Assembly (NCBI RefSeq): GCF_004151235.1 | Contig: NZ_JUIV01000015.1 | Span: forward strand, 62,001 to 126,000 | Direction of reading: 5' to 3' | DNA length: 64,000 bases | DNA from: Flavobacterium anhuiense | Lineage (GTDB): Bacteria; Bacteroidota; Bacteroidia; Flavobacteriales; Flavobacteriaceae | In this document: positions 61,678-64,000 of the stretch, piece by piece | How the letters are laid out: each line of letters opens with the position of its first letter | How positions within the stretch are numbered: the first letter of the stretch is position 1 | Notes under the pieces: generated by a model | What the model was told of the DNA's origin: nothing | The model's input: only the letters and a program-made list of their open reading frames with translations | Database searches by the model: none | Made by a program: the position numbers and the translations under genes

Positions 61678-62423
61678 TATCTCAAAGGATTTAAATGATT
61701 TATCACAAACTCTTTCCTTCGGGTTGCAACAGGAATTTCGGAGTTATTTTTCATGACAATTATGCCTGTTTTTATATACTTATCAATAAAATCTTTGTTG
61801 ACAATATAAGACTGATGGGTTTTTATGAAAAAGTTCTCAGGCAGAATATCTTCATAATATTTTAATGGTTTAGAAGCTGTTACTACTTTTTTATTTTCCA
61901 AATGAATTTGCGTATAAGATCCTTCGCCAGACAGATATACAATGTCGTTGAGACGAACAATCTGCATACAATCTAAAGATGTGATACAGATTCTGGAACT
62001 CATATCGATCGTTCTTGAACTATATTCTTTCAAAAGATTAATCTGATTCAAATAGTCAGTCTTTTTTACTTTTTTTATTTTTTGTATTGCTGCCACAAAT
62101 TCATCATTATCGATTGGTTTTAAAAGATAATCAAGCGCGCCATATTTAATGGCTTTTATAGCAAAATGATTGTAAGCAGTGATAAAAATGATATGAAAAG
62201 AAGTCTCTTCTATTTGGTTCAATATATCGAAAGCTGTACCATCAGTAAGCTGAATATCCATCAAAATCAAATCGATGTCTGTAGCTTTCAAGATTTGCAC
62301 TGATTCTTTTACCGAAGCTGCCATTGCTTCAAGTTTTAGAGAATCTTCTTGCGAGACTAACCATTGCAATTCTTTTCTAATTGCTGGTTCGTCTTCTATT
62401 ATTAAGGTCCGTATTTTGTTCAT
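61677..62423 (-). CDS. LytTR-family response regulator
   Basis: This is a 248-residue two-component regulator. Residues ~1-120 form the receiver with the acidic pair (Glu10, Asp11), phospho-acceptor Asp56 in LILMDIQLTDGTAF, and the conserved Lys in LLKPID (~106). Residues ~145-245 form the LytTR DNA-binding domain (IVYLSGEGSYTQIHLENKKVVTASKPLKYYEDILPENFFIKTHQSYIVNKDFI). The gene precedes its kinase and overlaps it by one base. The target could be the divergent small secreted-protein genes at 62691-63751, which is inference. Confidence 0.95.
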   Translation of the reverse strand: MNKIRTLIIEDEPAIRKELQWLVSQEDSLKLEAMAASVKESVQILKATDIDLILMDIQLTDGTAFDILNQIEETSFHIIFITAYNHFAIKAIKYGALDYLLKPIDNDEFVAAIQKIKKVKKTDYLNQINLLKEYSSRTIDMSSRICITSLDCMQIVRLNDIVYLSGEGSYTQIHLENKKVVTASKPLKYYEDILPENFFIKTHQSYIVNKDFIDKYIKTGIIVMKNNSEIPVATRRKEFVINHLNPLR

Positions 62424-62690
62424 ACTAGGAAATAACAGTTTTACAAATTAAATTCTTTACTCTAATAAAAACGTCTAGACAGTGGTTCTTTATTAAGTTC
62501 AAAATTTGTAGTACGAATATATAATTTTTTATTTCAATGTCTTGAATGCTGTATTCTAGATATATTTTTTTCATTTTTAAAAAAGAATATGGCAAATCTC
62601 CTTAATTTTTCAGCGAATTTATATTAGAGTAAATCTGCAAATCTTTTATTTTCAAATTTGTAATATCAGTTTACTATTTTATTTAATATC

Positions 62691-63089
62691 ATGATTTACA
62701 AAAACTTTATCCTTTGTACTCTGTCGAGCCTTTTTCTTTTTATCAATGCTTTACAAAAAAAGGAATCTGCGGTTTCATATTCCAATAATGATCGAGAAAT
62801 TACTGGCGTGTATGCTTTGACATCTTGCGAGAATTCAAGATTCAAGATTAAAATCGAAAAAAAAGCTGAAGAATATTCATTTTTAATTTTTGACAGAAAT
62901 AAAATAATTTCAAAAGGTAAAGTTGAAAAACAGACTGAAGATGAAACTGTTTATCTCTCTTTTGGAAAAATTGGCGGAATATATGAGACCAATAAAATAC
63001 AAATTCAGAATTACGGAAATTCAATGAATGAATATGCACATTTTACGCAATGCGGTGAAAAATATCTCACATTTACAAAATCAGAATGA
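62691..63089 (+). CDS. Small secreted protein
   Basis: This is a 132-residue exported protein with an N-terminal hydrophobic signal (MIYKNFILCTLSSLFLFINA). The mature part looks like a small beta-barrel (GVYALTSCENSRFKIKIEKKAEEYSFLIFDRNKIISKGKVEKQ), with two Cys (~50 and ~123) that may form a disulfide. It overlaps the next gene by four bases and faces the LytTR operon. No family is recognised. Confidence 0.75.
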   Translation: MIYKNFILCTLSSLFLFINALQKKESAVSYSNNDREITGVYALTSCENSRFKIKIEKKAEEYSFLIFDRNKIISKGKVEKQTEDETVYLSFGKIGGIYETNKIQIQNYGNSMNEYAHFTQCGEKYLTFTKSE

Positions 63090-63751
63090 CAAAGTTTTTA
63101 TTTTGCACTTTTTTGATCATCATCTTTCTATTTAGCATTTCTGTAATTGGCAAAAAAGAAATCTTAGAAAATGGAGAAATTAAAATCAATTGGCAGAAAA
63201 ATGTATCTGGCGATTTTTCTTTTACAAAAAACTGGGATTATCCGGAAGGAGTTTATAAAAACGATTTTGGACAATTAAGTTGCGATGGATTTTGTCTGCC
63301 AGAAACAGACAGGATGAAAGATGAGAATGGAAAAATCTATACAGATTCTTTGGCAAAATTTTATCAGCTGGTAGACACTACTCACATATTTCATTCGATT
63401 AAATCTAAAACCAACAGTTATGAATGGGGGGTTTCAAATTTTGCAACCGTTAAAAGAATGAGCAGAGATACCATTTATTGTTTTACTAATAAAAATGCAG
63501 CAGCTCATAGCAGTCTGATTCTGAAAATTACAAAGGATAAATGTATTCCTGTAATTGAGTTAAATAGCATTTCAGGTTCGAAAGGAAAACAGATTTATGC
63601 TTGCAAAAAAGGATGTATTAAGATTGACCGAGATTTATGGAATAACGGAATTCTAAAAGCAAAATTTGACTTTATTTTTGAACATCCCGAAAACCTAGAC
63701 AAGCCACTATTTTGGAAAGGCAAAATCTATTCACAGATTAATGCAAAATAA
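63086..63751 (+). CDS. Secreted protein of unknown function
   Basis: This is a 221-residue protein with an N-terminal signal or membrane anchor (TKFLFCTFLIIIFLFSISVIG). The remainder is mixed with several Cys (CDGFC ~71-75, CKKGC ~179-183) that may form disulfides or a metal site. It starts four bases before the end of the upstream gene (ATGA), so the two are translationally coupled. I cannot assign a function. Confidence 0.75.
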   Translation: MTKFLFCTFLIIIFLFSISVIGKKEILENGEIKINWQKNVSGDFSFTKNWDYPEGVYKNDFGQLSCDGFCLPETDRMKDENGKIYTDSLAKFYQLVDTTHIFHSIKSKTNSYEWGVSNFATVKRMSRDTIYCFTNKNAAAHSSLILKITKDKCIPVIELNSISGSKGKQIYACKKGCIKIDRDLWNNGILKAKFDFIFEHPENLDKPLFWKGKIYSQINAK

Positions 63752-63796
63752 ACCGCAGCATTTACTAAATTTAATAATCTATATAATCATTTATTC

Positions 63797-64000
63797 ATGA
63801 AAAATAATCCTTTCATCACAATTATCTTATTGTTTTGCATAGAAGTAGCGCTATACAATTATTTAGATTACATGAATTTAATGTCAGTCTCATCTAAATA
63901 TAATGGTTTATTCGCGCTCGCTTTCTGCTTTTCAATTCCAGCAATTTCAGTTTTGATTTCGATATTTTTCAGCAATATTCCTTATAAAAAAGAATTCAGA
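63797..64000 (+). CDS. Membrane protein, partial (cut by window end)
   Basis: The frame begins at ATG 63797 and stays open to the last base, giving 68 residues. It has two hydrophobic segments (FITIILLFCIEVALY and GLFALAFCFSIPAISVLISIFF) that look like transmembrane helices separated by a short polar loop. It follows the secreted-protein gene by 45 bases and may belong to the same operon. Too little is visible to name a family. Confidence 0.55.
   Translation, partial: MKNNPFITIILLFCIEVALYNYLDYMNLMSVSSKYNGLFALAFCFSIPAISVLISIFFSNIPYKKEFR

Overview
The window is AT-rich, gene-dense chromosomal DNA from a Bacteroidota, most likely Flavobacterium or a close Flavobacteriaceae relative. The support is a SusC/SusD pair, Bacteroidota promoters (TTG / TAnnTTTG), signal peptides cleaved before Gln, a LytTR two-component system with a membrane histidine kinase, and dispersed palindromic repeats of flavobacterial style. 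No rRNA, tRNA or CRISPR array was seen.

Region 1 (1-7011, plus strand) is the end of a polysaccharide-utilization locus: a SusC C-terminus, a SusD lipoprotein and two secreted six-hairpin glycosidases. A bidirectional terminator separates it from region 2.

Region 2 (7073-20218, minus strand, plus a divergent Lrp/AsnC regulator) holds a DUF1338 (HglS-type) enzyme, an ALDH7-type dehydrogenase, secreted GH63 and GH42 glycosidases, a kinase/class-III PLP enzyme fusion and a D-2-hydroxyglutarate dehydrogenase-like flavoprotein. Read together these fit almost every step for using collagen-type glucosyl-galactosyl-hydroxylysine. GH63 would remove glucose and GH42 galactose. The fusion would turn hydroxylysine into aminoadipate semialdehyde through a phosphate ester. 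ALDH7 would give aminoadipate, DUF1338 would convert oxoadipate to D-2-hydroxyglutarate, and the flavoprotein would give 2-oxoglutarate. This is the least expected metabolic proposal in the window; it is inferred from families and gene order.

Region 3 (20233-27152) is mixed housekeeping: an NmrA-like oxidoreductase, biotin synthase, a gene relic, a membrane protein, a deoxyinosine/uracil glycosylase-like protein, an EthD-like protein, a GlxA-type regulator and a LuxR-type regulator with a degenerate receiver domain.

Region 4 (27512-54716, plus strand) is a complete-looking extracellular contractile injection system (eCIS): DUF4255 tail terminator, sheath, two tube proteins, DUF5908, LysM hub protein, VgrG-like spike, PAAR tip, gp25, two large baseplate proteins, tape measure and AAA ATPase, with several unrecognised cluster-specific proteins. 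Downstream are three probable cargo proteins: two different HNH nucleases with nuclear-localization-like basic stretches, and a DUF4157 protein with an uncharacterised C-terminal domain. They share an N-terminal L-x-DNR motif, which I propose is a loading tag. Repeated TTTGTCTACA boxes lie upstream of the first structural gene.

Region 5 (54863-64000) has a SpoU methyltransferase, three secreted proteins of unknown role, a LytTR response regulator with a TPR histidine kinase, and small secreted or membrane proteins, the last cut by the window end.
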